This document shows positions 20,270 through 31,400 of a stretch of DNA of 64,000 nucleotides, piece after piece (position 1 is the stretch's first letter; every line of letters begins with the position of its first letter). The notes below the pieces were generated by a model, which did no database searches, was not told the origin of the DNA, and saw only the letters and a list, made by a program, of their open reading frames with translations. This DNA is from Micractinium sp. NFX-FRZ. Taxonomy: Eukaryota; Chlorophyta; Trebouxiophyceae; Chlorellales; Chlorellaceae. Location of the stretch: positions 166,683-230,682 of the forward strand of contig JAPTJF010000043.1 in assembly GCA_029339195.1 (NCBI GenBank). The letters run 5' to 3'. A program made the translations under genes and the position numbers.

Positions 20270-23060
20270 TCACTCCTGCATGTTTGCCCGGTGCCACTCC
20301 ACAAAGCTGCAAAGCAGGAGCAGGGAGGCAGCCCCTTACTTAGCAACTCCCAGGACAGGACAGGCTGTGCTGCACCTCTGCGGGCAGATCTGCAGCCAAG
20401 GCAGGTGCTTAGCGGCATATGACTCCCCCCAGCCTGGCACAGCGCGGATCATGCTTCCACTGGCCCCCACAAGCACGGCCCTGCCTCACGTCTCCCTGCC
20501 TTCTCGTCTTGTCTCCCTCCCTTCCCCCCTGTCGCCGTTGCTTGTCCAGGACGACAGGCCAGGCAGGAGGACACCGAGGTACGCCCCCACCCCTGCCCCA
20601 TCCCCACGCCTGCTGCTGCATGACGTTACCAGCTTCCCACCACCCACCCTCTGCCCACCTGTCCTCCCCCTCAATCGTCCAGCAGCACGGGCCAGGTGAG
20701 AGCGGTCCACCCCCCTGCCTGCTGCTGCTTCCACTCCCAGCTCCCCCTTCTCCCTCCCTCCCCCTGCCTCCCGCTCACTTGTCCAGCAGCACGGGCCAGG
20801 CGGGGTTCTCCTCCACGTTGGACAGATCCTGCTTGACCTCGCGGGAGAAGCGCAGGAAACTGCAGCAGACAGAAAAGTGGGAGCGACGAGGATGGGCAAA
20901 CCGGCGGGGGAGGGGGGGGGGGGGGGTATACGAGGAGGGGCAGGGCGGGCGCAGCTGCGAGGAACGCGCAGGGCGTTGTGGGGGACGATGGGGGCATATG
21001 TTGGAGCAGGGGTCGGGTGCACCCCACAAGAGCAGCACAGGGAGCTGTGCGGGAGGGGCAGGGAGGGTACACCAACCAGCAGTTCCCCCTCTGCAGCTGT
21101 GCCATCCCTACCCCGCCCACAAGTCCTCCTCATCCCACCCCACCCTTATCTAATGCGCCCCACCACTCTGAAAGAAGCAAGCAAACATAGCGGCCTCACT
21201 CACTTGTTCCACTGGTCGCTGTTGATCTTCTTGTAGTCCTTCTGCTCCTCCAGGAAAGCGCAGAAGGGCGCCACAAAGCGGCCGTCGGGCAGCACCAGCG
21301 GCAGCATCTGCGCCGCCGTCTCCGTGTCAATGATCTTCTGGCCCGGCTCCTGCAGAGGGGAGTGGAGGGGTGTGCAGGTCCAGGGAGGCAGAGGCGTGGG
21401 AGGCCAGGCGAAGAGAGCCATGAGAGCAGAGCAGGCTTGCTCTGTAGTTGCAGTTTCGCAGAGCAAGCCGGCGAGCGAGCGGGTGGGCAAGCGGCAGGCA
21501 TGTTTGGCCAGCACTGACGCCGGCCCAGCCAGGAAGGCCAGGCCTGTGCGTCAGCTACGACAGCGTGCCGCCTGGCCGCCATGCCCACCAGTTTCCCCAA
21601 TGTGTAGCGCATGCACATGCTCTGGCCGCCCACCCACCCTGCCATCAACAATGCAACACAGCACATGCACCTTGGTTGTGGACGTACTACTGGCGTACTA
21701 CCGCCCGCGCACCGCGAGGCAGAAGCAGAAGGCAAACCACTGGTGGGTGGAAGAGCTTCACCCCACAACCAAACCCACCCCACAAACCGTTCATTGACAC
21801 ACACCCCTCAGGGCAACTGGTGCGTGGAAGAGCTCCACCCCACAACCAAACCCACCCCACAAACCGCTCATTTACACACACATCCTCTCCTCTCCTCACC
21901 GTGAGGCAGAAGCGGAAGGCAAACTGGTGGAAGAGCTCCAGCGCGTGTGGGTGCCGCACCTCCCCCGCCAGCGACGGCAGCACCTTGCGCAGCTGCGCCA
22001 CGCTGGTGGCACCCAGCTCGCCCAGACCGCTCTTGAACTCCTCCCGCGAGAAGAATCCCATCTTCTGGGCACCCATCTGCGGCGAGGATAAGTGAGCGAG
22101 CGCCAGCGCATTTGGAGTTCACATCACAGAGGGTGGCGGCCACTGAGGGGCGCTCTCGGCCCGCTCGCAAAGACTGCCCTGCGAGTAAAGGACATGCTCT
22201 GGGCGCCCATCAGGAGCGAGGGCGAAGTGGGAAAGGCGTGGGGTTCTAAGAGGCGGGAGAGGGCAGAGAGGGGGCCGGCGCCAAGGCAGGGTGTTGAGAA
22301 AGGGCACAGGGTTGAACAAAAGCGGAGGCAGATGTGAGGGGGGCATGCACACAGCAGCACAGGGACACGGTAAATCCAGCGGGAGCGGATGATGCACCCA
22401 TCCTTGATAGGTTGTACACCTGCAGCGGCGGGCGCCGCGGGCTGCCCCGCCTTGCACTCAGCACCCACCTTCCAGGCCAGCAGCAGCACCAGCCGGTCTG
22501 TGGGGTCCACCTTCAGATCCTTGCACAGCTTCTCCACGCCTGCAGGTGATGGTGACAGCTGTGACAGCAGGTGGGCGGGAGCGAGGGCGGCTGGCAGCAG
22601 CTAGGAGCGCACCTCGGAGAGCGCAACGCAACATGGGGCGCCCGATGCGATAGCCGCCTGCGGGCCCGCAAATTGGCGACGCAGCGCCGCAGCAGGAGCA
22701 GACGGGCAAGGGCAAGAGGCAACACAGTGCCTGGCTGGCTAGCTACAGCCCCAATCCAGCTGTGCACCCGCCCCGCCCGACGGCCTGCTGTCCCCGCAAG
22801 CGCTTCCGGTCGCCAGCACCCACCCTCGGGTCCAATCACATCCTCCTGGCCGCTCTTGTCCCGATACGCATCAAACAGAGAGTCCAGCTTGCTCACGTCC
22901 TTGCTGCCCACCTGCGGGGGCGAAGGGCAGGGGGCGCAACAGGAAGTGGCTACAGGGCGCACCCCTCGCCGCTTCAGGCGGCGGCAGGCAGCCCGGGTGG
23001 CGGCGGCGGCGACAGGCTCACCCGCGGCGAAGTTACGGCTGTAGCCCTTCGCCGCTTCAT
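20270..23060 (-). CDS. DCN1-like cullin neddylation factor
   Basis: DCN1-type proteins bind cullins and the NEDD8 E2 and act as scaffold-type E3s for cullin neddylation. Exons: 23060..23022, 22911..22824, 22539..22469, 22076..21900, 21349..21204, 20859..20779, 20306..20270; 212 residues. The potentiating-neddylation domain fills the protein: LDSLFDAYRDKSG, VEKLCKDLKVDPTDRLVLLL, AWKMGAQKMGFFSREEF, LRKVLPSLAGEV, CAFLEEQKDYKKINSDQWN, NFLRFSREVKQDLSN, ending WPVLLDNFVEWHRANMQE. The last motif forms only when the tiny final exon (12 codons plus stop) is joined. The N-terminal UBA domain of some family members is absent; exon 1 gives just 13 basic residues. Three introns carry duplicated exon edges. 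Confidence 0.88.
20544..20800. repeat. Degenerate array of DCN1-like exon 6 donor edge (3 copies)
   Basis: GTCCAG at 20781 (the true exon end WPVLLD), at 20677 and at 20544 marks three copies of the exon's last codons. In the minus sense the second reads TWPVLLDD then stop, and the third has its donor GT changed to GC. Spacings are 104 and 133 bp. Confidence 0.7.
21710..21940. repeat. Array of DCN1-like exon 4 donor edge (3 copies)
   Basis: The exon end around 21900-21940 (AAGGCAAACTGGTGGAAGAG) is repeated at 21722-21756 with a GT still at its donor, and truncated at 21806-21835. The copies are separated by a near-identical ACAACCAAACCCACC spacer. Confidence 0.75.
22058..22225. repeat. Duplicate of DCN1-like exon 4 acceptor edge
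   Basis: The exon start at 22076 (minus strand, ATGGGTGCCCAGAAGATG) has a second copy about 145 bp upstream in the intron, near 22196-22216, reading ATGGGCGCCCAGAGCATG. Confidence 0.6.
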
Positions 23061-24574
23061 TCCCGGGGCCTCGCAGAAGTAGATTCAGGCAGCCGCGCTG
23101 CTTGAAAACGCTTTGAGCGACTCTGGGCACCGGGCTTTTGACTGGGAGTGGCGCAAGGCGCCGAGCAGAATCTCCCTGCGGTGGGGCAGCAGCGCTGCTT
23201 TGACGTGAGCAGCACAGAGCGGGGAAATCGGTGATCAGGGAATCGGCAGCCAATCGTGCCGCCAGCGGCTCCTCACCTTTGGCCTGGTTGGAACGCTGAT
23301 GAGGCTGATAACAGTGACAGCGACGAAAGAATGGAGAGGATAAGCGCACACTGCCAGGTCCTAGTCTTGGCAACCTAGGCACGCCGCTCTGGGCGCTTTG
23401 CTGCATTGGGCTGTCTCCTCTGGCACTGATGGGCTGGCCTCTCAGAAGTCTGCCTCTACCCAGGACCTTGCAAATGACAGCTGTGCAGGACCAAGCTTTA
23501 AGATGATGCGTTGAACACAAGAGCCGGGTGCTGGTCACCTTGTTATCACCCTTGCATGCCGGGGGTCTCAGCTGGTGGCGAGTTGCAATACGAGTTGGTT
23601 ATGCACTCAAGGTCTGCGCTCTGCGAAGTATTGTTCATTTATCATACAGATAGAAGCAGCCGCCCTAACTGCCAAGGTGCTGCATGCAATGCTATCCTGC
23701 TATCCTGTTGGCATGCTGGCCAGTCGTCAAGCCAGCCAGTCGATGGCCTGGGGCATGGGCTGCACAATCCGCGAACGGTGCGGAACCCATAGGCTCATGC
23801 CGTTGAAAGAGGCTTTGAGGCTGGCCATCGACAGCCGCTGATGCGTCTGAGCCCCGTGTTCGGCTGTACAGATCGTCAGGCGGGCGGCGCCAGCGCGCCC
23901 GATACCCCAAGCCCCTGTGGCTCGTTATTCGGCGGGAGTCTACTGCCGCCGTCAGTGCTCCAATTTGAACACTCGAGCACTCAAGAGATTTCCTGTCCCC
24001 CTGGCAGCCCCAGCAAAGCACCTGCAGCTTGAAAATGTCACCTGCACTCGCGCAGTTCTGAGGTCAGTTGCCGGCCAGGGAGTCTTCCCTGGGCTCTGGC
24101 AGACCAGCTTGGGCAGCAACCTCCAGCACCTTTCAGCGTAACGTCGTCTTACCGCTCCATAGCGCATGCAAGTATGCACGCAAGGGGCGCACACCATCTT
24201 GCGAGATGCGTGCTATGCCTGCGTTGTTCATGCGAGAGGTGTGGGCAGGGCTGCGTGGCCTCCCTGGAATGGTCATCAAGACGCCTTGCCGGCATTCTAG
24301 CGCCATATATGCGTTAGCGCGACCCGCCCCTGCCCTACCAGCCAGTTCCCCGACTGCTCGTCCAACAACGATGGTGCCTGCAGGTGAGAACGGGCGGTGC
24401 AGCAGCTGCTGCGCCTCTCGGGGACCCGCGTTAGAGCCAGGACGGGTCTCTGACGAGCTACAAGCGCCGCCACGCAGCATACGCTGGCAGCGGCCCTGAT
24501 GTGCCAGCCTGCTAACCACACCCCTGCCTGCCACTCTGCCCTGCCTTGCAGGCTCCCTTCACCAGCTCACCAGC
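23061..24574. other. Intergenic, DCN1-like / small membrane gene
   Basis: This is the divergent 5' region of both neighbours, with somewhat lower GC around 23500-24000. A possible 5' exon of the downstream gene ends at 24383 (CAG/GTGAGA) with its acceptor at 24551. If translated from the ATG at 24371 it would add 15 residues in frame. No other gene is supported. Confidence 0.4.
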
Positions 24575-25707
24575 ATGGCCACCCTGACCAAGTGGATTGC
24601 CCCTGTGGTCGTCGGCTGCGTCGGCTACTGGTCATGATGAGTTTGGCTGCGCCCTGCCCGGTTGCTGACGTCACGCTGCCGCCGCCGCCGCCGCAAGCTT
24701 GCCCCCCCCCCTGCTCCCATTTGTTTGCGCCCACTGGAGTCAGCTCTGCCCCAAGTTTGCTTGAATGCCTGGGTCACAGGCAGCCATGCATCACTCCCAT
24801 AGCCCGCCCTCCCCCACATGCTTGCCGCACCCAGCCACCGCCTCGGTGGATCGCCCAGGTGTACCAGCGCGCACCTAACCGCAGCTCGCCCCCTGCGCCC
24901 TCCCTCCCCCGCTCCCCCGCCTGCACGTACCGCACCGTCTACGGCTGGCCCCACACCATGAAGCAGGAGTGGTACGCGGCTGAGGAGAAGTACATGGAGG
25001 CGGTGGTGAGCGGGGAGGGGTGCGTGTGAGCAAGGGGGGAATGGATGGAGGGAGGGAGGGAGGCGAATGGAGCGCCAGAGGAGAGTTAAAAGGACGGTCT
25101 CTGATAACCTTTGATTGAGTGAGTCGCAAGGGAAGAGGGTGTGCTAGAGGGCAGGAGGTGCGGATGGCGATCACAGGCAGGGGGGAGGTCCTGGGGAAGG
25201 GGGCCACTGTGCTGGGGCTGTGATACTCGGCCGGGGCAGGCGGGGGACCTGCAAACTGCTGCATGGCTGCCCAGGTATCTGCATTGGGTAAGACTCTTGG
25301 TGCAAGCAAAGCGGGAGCGCAGCCCTGGCCTTGCCTGGCTGCACACCACGAAAGCAGCGGAAGCAGGAAGGCACACAGCAAAAGCGGCCAGGCGGGCCTC
25401 CCACGGGATACCCCCATGACTCACCCTCCCCTCCCACGCGTGCGCCTGCCCCACCCCCATGCTTGTCCTTGCAGCCGCGCCAGGGCTCCTCTACGCCTAT
25501 CCGCATCAACCCCTTTAGCGACAAGGTGCGAAACAGCGTGCCAGAGTGCGTGCTTGGAGCCCGCCGCAGCACAAGAGTGCCCATCTCGGCAGGCGCCCCC
25601 ACCGGCCCTGCACCCGCGCCTCCCAATGCCTCATGTGACCGCCCACTCTTACTGATCTGTATTCTCCATGCCCACTCGTGCAGATCAACATGCACCTCAC
25701 GCAATAA
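24575..25707 (+). CDS. Small single-pass membrane protein, paralogue A
   Basis: Exon 1 is 24575..24630, exon 3 is 25475..25525 and exon 4 is 25684..25707 (INMHLTQ). Exon 2 ends at 25005. Its start is either 24885 (AG acceptor, 83 residues in total) or 24927 (directly after a pyrimidine tract ending CTGCAC, 69 residues in total); both keep the frame. The protein has a short hydrophobic segment near the N-terminus (WIAPVVVGCVGYW), then YGWPHTMKQEWYAAEEKYMEA and PRQGSSTPIRINPFSDK. It is clearly related to the next gene, with the same last intron positions and a 7-8 residue final exon. I do not recognise the family. Size and layout resemble small accessory subunits of organelle membrane complexes, but that is a guess. 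Confidence 0.65.
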
Positions 25708-27031
25708 GCGTGACGTCTGCACTGCACGGCACCATGGCGGAGCCCGGCCCACCGTGCATGCAGCGGCATGACTGACGCTGCGGCACCGCCGCACACTGCC
25801 TTGAAATGTGTGTTACGCCTGCTATTCCCTTGCTACTCTACATGTATTCCTCCCTCGCACTGATTTTTGTTCGCCCTGTACATCTTTAGACGATATCTGT
25901 ACCTGCCTTGCTTGTCTTGTTCGCACGACTGGGGCGGCGGCTGCTGGGCGGCGGCAGCGGCGGCGGTGGCTTGGCCCTGCCACCGCCTGGTTCCCCAAGA
26001 AGCACCGCCCTCAGTCACCTTGATTGCTTGTTCGTTATGATATGGGTCCTTTGAGAAGGCCGCGTGCCCTGAATCCGATTTCGAGGGCCGTGCTACGCCG
26101 TGGCAAGGCTGCGTGCCGGCTAGGGCTGGGGGCGAATTCTAGGGCGCTAATCCGCTATAATCCTATGGCAGGATCAATATGGCATAGAGCGGACGCCGCC
26201 TTGCCATCAAGCGGAAATAATTCTGGCTATGGCCCTAAGAGCGCCCTAGGTGGCCCAGCAGCCTCACTTCACTCGGCAGCCATCCCTGGCGTCCTGAATT
26301 TCCTGCCCCTGCTCAATTGAGGTTAGGGGGTCACATGCGGTGCACATAAGCCCACCACAGCGGCTGCAGAGGCATTTCCTCCCACACACCTTGAGCCGCC
26401 GCTGCCGCTGCACCGCCCGTCCCCCAATGGCGAGCAACCTGCAACAGGTTGTCCTGCCCGGCGCTGCCGGAGCCTGCTGCGGGTCTGCTCCAGCGCTTCC
26501 ATTCTGCTCCCTTCTCATATGTACTTCCCTACTCTGTCTGTCCCCCTTGCTCACATCCCCAATCACTTGCCCCATGCCCGGACCGTTGCGCCTAGCACTG
26601 TTCAGCTACGGCAGTTTCTTGCATTCCCCAACCCCCGAGTGGCCCGCCCCTCCAGGCGCACCTGATCTCCCATACTGTGTACTTGAAGCAGTGGCTAGCC
26701 GGGCAGGCAGCCCTGCCGCTGCCGCCCCGCTGCTATGCCCCTGCCGCCAGCTCTGCCGCCGCCGGGCGGCAGGCTTCAAGTTGCCCTAAGTATGCCTTAG
26801 CCCTGCTCCACGCCCATCGCGCCTCTCCCATGAACTTCAACCCCCCAAATTAACGAATAGCAGCGCGAATCCAGTTCAGAAGGGCCTCATGGGGGTGCTG
26901 ACCTGCCATAGGACCCAGCCCTAGTGCCGGCCCGCTGTCACGCCAAATACTCCCGTGAGAAACGCTCCAGCCCCAAACCCATCCACACCGTCTTGCCCAG
27001 CCCGCTCCATACCAACACATAAGCAGCAAGC
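25708..27031. other. Intergenic between the tandem paralogues
   Basis: Contains the 3' untranslated region of paralogue A and the promoter of paralogue B. Around 26030-26260 the sequence is less GC-rich and holds a 10-bp inverted repeat. No coding region is supported. Confidence 0.4.
26139..26249. repeat. 10-bp perfect inverted repeat
   Basis: CTAGGGCGCT at 26139-26148 and its reverse complement AGCGCCCTAG at 26240-26249 are separated by 91 bp. There is no target-site duplication, so a decayed miniature element is only a possibility. Confidence 0.3.
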
Positions 27032-28022
27032 ATGGCTATCGAGAAGCTCGCCTCGTTCACAAAGGCACGTTTGGCGGGGCGCACTGCTGCCGTGCTTGCA
27101 GCGCCGGCAGGGTGCTTCTTTCGGACTCAGAGGTCATGCGAGGCTGGCTCGCGAGGCGAGGGCTCTCCCAGCACCACCTTTCTGCTGCGAGCACCACCTG
27201 ACCGTGACTCCCTTCCTGCTCTTCTGCAGGTCATGAGCTACATTGTCCCGGTTGCTGCTGCATCAGGCGTTCTTTACTACTTCCAGGTGCGCCCCGGGCC
27301 GTCAGCAGCGCTGAGTGGGATGGCCATCTGTGGCACCGGCTTGACTCTGCCTGATGCTGACTCTGCAGAGCCCTGCCATTCCTGCCTGCAGCGCCACACC
27401 TGGCCCCTGGAGCGCACCCTGAACGTGAGTGAAGGGCGGTATTGGCACCTGCGGGGAGGCAGCGGCACCTGCGGGGAGGCAGCGTTGCGGGGGCAAGACG
27501 GCAGCTGCTCGGGTGACAGGCACAGGCACGCTGTTTTGGGGCGATCAATACTGCTCAGCAGACGTGTGCCATGACCCCACCTCCCACCGCGCTGGCCACT
27601 CATCCGCCGTCTTCTGTCCCCTGTTGTGTCCCCGTCCCCGCAGAACGAGTGGTTTGCTGCCAGCGAGAAGTACATGGAGGCGCTGCCCCGCCAGGCCAGC
27701 AGCACCCCCGTGCGCATGAACCCCTGGAGCGACAAGGTGGGCCCGCCTGTGTGCGCGTGTGTTGCATGCCTGTTTGTGACGTGTGTGGTGTGTTGCATGC
27801 CTGTTTGTGTTTTAAGCCTAGGCAAGGGATTGAGAAGAATGGAAGAGAGGGGGGGACTGGTGCGGGACGTGGGCGGAGGACGTGTGGGGACAGTTGGAAG
27901 GGGGAAGGGGGGCGCAGTGCGGTGTCGGCCAGGCTCACACACCGCACATTCTTTACTAACACACACGCACATGCTGCCCACCTGCCACTAAGCAGATCAA
28001 CATGCGGTCGGTTACGTATTGA
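27032..28022 (+). CDS. Small single-pass membrane protein, paralogue B
   Basis: Exons 27032..27064, 27230..27286, 27644..27736 and 27996..28022 give 69 residues. The first intron has a GC donor (AAG/GCACGT). The layout matches the upstream paralogue: a short N-terminus, a hydrophobic segment (YIVPVAAASGVLYYF), then EWFAASEKYMEALPRQASST, PVRMNPWSDK and a last exon INMRSVTY. Shared motifs are EW-x-AA-x-EKYMEA, PRQ-x-SSTP-x-R-x-NP-x-SDK and INM. The two genes therefore arose by tandem duplication and then diverged mainly in the membrane segment. Family and function are unknown. Confidence 0.75.
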
Positions 28023-28486
28023 ACACGGCACGCTGACTGGTGGGCAGGACCTGGTGCGGTGTCAAGACATGAACGCGCGGCCTGAGGCTGCAACGCGCCT
28101 GCCCCTCCGGCACCCTCCCCGCCCCCCGCACAGCTCGCCAGACTCCACAAACTGCTGACCACCTCCCCCCTTAACACGTTACGTATACCTATCATGTACC
28201 TCCTTTGATGCCCTATGCCCCGATTGCTCGAGGGCATTCTCTGATGGGAGCCTCTCTGTACCCAGCTGTGCCCTGCTTTCTGTAGTCTTGTCACCCCCCG
28301 CGCTTTCCAATCACTGAATGCCCTGATGCCATGGTAATAATAACATGCGATATCACTTCATACCGAATCAACTGAGAAGGATGGTGCAGAGGGGTAGCAG
28401 GAGGGTAGATTCACATGTGTTACGTAAATGGCGCGTGAAGAAGAGAGGGGGGGTACACAAACGCGCCAGCCAAACAGCACCGCCTG
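28023..28486. other. Convergent 3' regions
   Basis: Non-coding spacer between two converging genes. Confidence 0.45.
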
Positions 28487-31400
28487 TCATGCACCCTGCT
28501 CCTGCTGTGCCTGCTCCAGCGCTGCCTGCTGCGCCTGCCGCCGCCGCCGCTGCTGCTGCCTCTGCTCACGCAGCGCCGCGGCGCACCGCTCAACAAGCTC
28601 TGCCTCGCTGCCGGTGCCTGGCACTGCCAGCAGCCCCCTGGCTTCCAGCACACGCTGTGCCACCAGCGCACTGCCCAGCAGGCGATGCGGGTCGTTCACG
28701 GCTGCACGGCCGGTGGCTGGGGTGGCAGGCACCACAGCAGCCAGAGCATGCGGCCTGGCTGGCCTCCTCCTGTCGGCGCCGTTGCTGCTGCCGCGGCCGC
28801 CGCTGCTCCCGCTGCCTGCCTGGCTTTCTAGGACCACGATGTAATCTCCGTAAGAGAGCTGCTTCAGGCTGGCTGGCATGCCGGCGTGCTGCAACGCAGC
28901 AGCTGCGGCCTCGGCTTCGGCGCGCCGCTCCTGCGGCGGCGGCCCCGTGCCGCCGGCCGCCGCTGCCGCGCCGCTGCTCTCCGCGCCGCCCACTGTTGGC
29001 CCTACGGCCGGCTCCGCTGCCTCCTGCGCGGCCTCCTCTGCAGACTGCTCTACCTCCGCCGCCTGCCGCTGCTCCGCCGCCTGCTGCTGCTGGCTGGCCA
29101 GCCAGGCGGGCAGGATGGCGGCGGCCGCCTCTGCTGCCACTGGATCCAGCCTGTGCTCGCAGCTATGCAGCACAGTTGCCTCACGCAGCAGGCGGCGCAG
29201 GCGCGGCTGCTCCGGGATGCCGTCGGGCAGGCGGGTGGCGCGGAAGGCGGCGTTGCGGTACAGCTGGCTGCCGTACTGCTGCAGCGCCGCCAGCGACCAC
29301 AGCAGCAGCACGAGGTCGGGGACGTTGAGCACCTGCGCCACGCCGGGCAGCAGGGTGGGCAGGTGGGGATGTGGGCATGGGCGTGTGTGAGTGAGAAGAA
29401 CAAAGGACGAGTGCTGTGGTTGCCCGTGGGCAGGACGAGCAGCTGATGCAGTGTAGTGTAGAACGATGGAGCGACAAGGGCCCCAGGCAGCAGACGGTGT
29501 GGTGCCCACACAGGCCTTGTCACATGCCAGCTGTCGCTCCTGCCTCTTGACTGCACGCCCACTCACTGTGCGGTTGCCGCGGGAGTGAGAGAGGCGGTGG
29601 TACAGGTCAGCCATGATGGCCTCCAGCGGCTCCGCTGCCGGCTCGTGCCCCACATGGGCACAGCCCCAGAGGAACTTGGCCAGCAGGCTGACCGGGACGT
29701 CCGCGCCAGCTGTCGCCACCTGGCGGGCGCAGGCGTCCAGCAGCGCGGGCGGGCAGCGGTACTGCAGGCAGGCCAGCGCATGGACCCCCAGGCACAGCAG
29801 CCGGGTGTCCACCGTGCCTCCTCCACTTCCTCTGCCGCCGCCGCTGCCAGGCGCGCCGCCGCCGCCGACGTCGGATGCCAGCCGGGCGGCTGCGGCGTCC
29901 AGCAGCGGCAGCGGTACCGCCGCCTGCAGGCCGCCCACTGTGGCCAGCGCCCACAGCAGCTGGCACAGCTCCTCTGAAGTGAAGTCGGCGGCGTGCCGTT
30001 CTGCCAGCGGCAGCAGCTGCAGCAGCAGCTTCTGGGCAGCCGCCACCCTGAGCTTGGCGGCTGAGTAGGCCAGCAGGGTGAGAGACTGGGGGATGTCTTC
30101 GGAGGCAGTGGCCGGGGGCAGGCGCTCCGCCACAGCAGCAAAGAAGGCCTCGTCAGCAAAGCCGCACTTGGCAAAGCCCCAGGCCGCCTGCGCCACCGCA
30201 CGCAGGCAGGCAGTGCCACGCCCCTGCCGCGCCTGCTGCCCCTCTGCCTGCTGCTCCGCGCCGCCGCTGCTGCTGCTGCCACCAAGCACTCTGCCTGCCG
30301 CCTCCGTTTCCGCTGTCCCTGTTGCTCTAGCTGCAACGGCCCCGCTGCTGCTGCCGCCTGCGCCGTGCCGAGCTGTTGCCGCCTGGTCCCGCCGGAGAGC
30401 CGCCACAAACCGCGCGCTAGCAGCATCCAGCAGAGGTGCCCCGGGGTGGTGCTCCAGAGTGGCGAAAGACCAGAGCAGCATTGCCAGGCCCTGCAGCGTG
30501 AGCACGTGCTGCCGCTTCCCCTGCGACTGCTCCCCTACCGCCTGGTGCTGCTGCTGCTGCGGCTGCTTGCGATGGGCCTGGGGCTGGGCGTGCTGCTCGG
30601 CGTACGCGGCAACTGCTGCCATCAGTGGGGTGCCGTCCTGCAAGTGTGCACAGGAGAGCAGCAGCAGGCACAGAGTGTGCCTAAGAATCGTCGCAGCATG
30701 GGCGCCCCCGCCAAGGGGTGCACACCGTTAGGTAAAGGTCGTGGCAAGTGACCCTGTATGGTGGGCAGCATGTTCATCAAAAGCGGGGGCTTGGCAGCAG
30801 CAGCAGCGCCAGCAGGAGCAGCAGCAGCCCCGGCTCACCGGCGTGCACAGCGCGTCGGCGGGCAGCCCCCTGCCGGGGTGCACCCCCAGCTTGCCAAAGG
30901 TCCACATCACCATGGCCACCGCCTGCACCAGGGGACGTAGGGTGTTGCAGAATATGAGGTGGTTGTGTATCAAGCATCCTCCGTGAAGACGGGCGGGTGT
31001 TGCAGAGCATGAGGTGGCAAGATGCGAAACAATTCTGCCCGTCTTACAGTGTAATGCCCCCCGCACAGTCACCCCGCCCCCGCCCCACCTGAGGCTCGTA
31101 TTCAGGCAGGTGCGCCGCCAGGTGCTCCGCTGCCGCATCCAGCAGCTCGTGCGGCGTGAACTGCTGCTGGGCGTAGCTGTGGAGCACCATGGCCATGGAC
31201 TGGGGGGGCAGCCGCTCCCACATGCTGCGCAGCACGCCCGCCAGGTCAGACAGCAGGGCGCCTGCGCAGCGTGGCACAGCGTGGCACAGCGTCGCACAGG
31301 GTCAGACAGGTCTGCGTGGCGCAGCATGGCACCGCGCAGCGTGCAAGCGGTGTGGCGACGAGGATGACGCAGGCGAAGGGCCGGCCCGGGCCGGCACTCA

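Noticed and set aside
23692..24021. 109-codon minus-strand frame
   Set aside because: No domain, no flanking splice signals, and it lies in the divergent promoter region of two better supported genes.
26340..26789. 149-codon + strand frame in intergenic DNA
   Set aside because: Pro/Leu/Cys-rich with no recognisable motif, no supporting splice structure and unconvincing start context.
28345..29328. Open frame of 327 codons on the + strand
   Set aside because: Antisense of the last OPR-like exon, made of Arg/Ala/Pro-rich nonsense typical of the wrong strand in GC-rich DNA.
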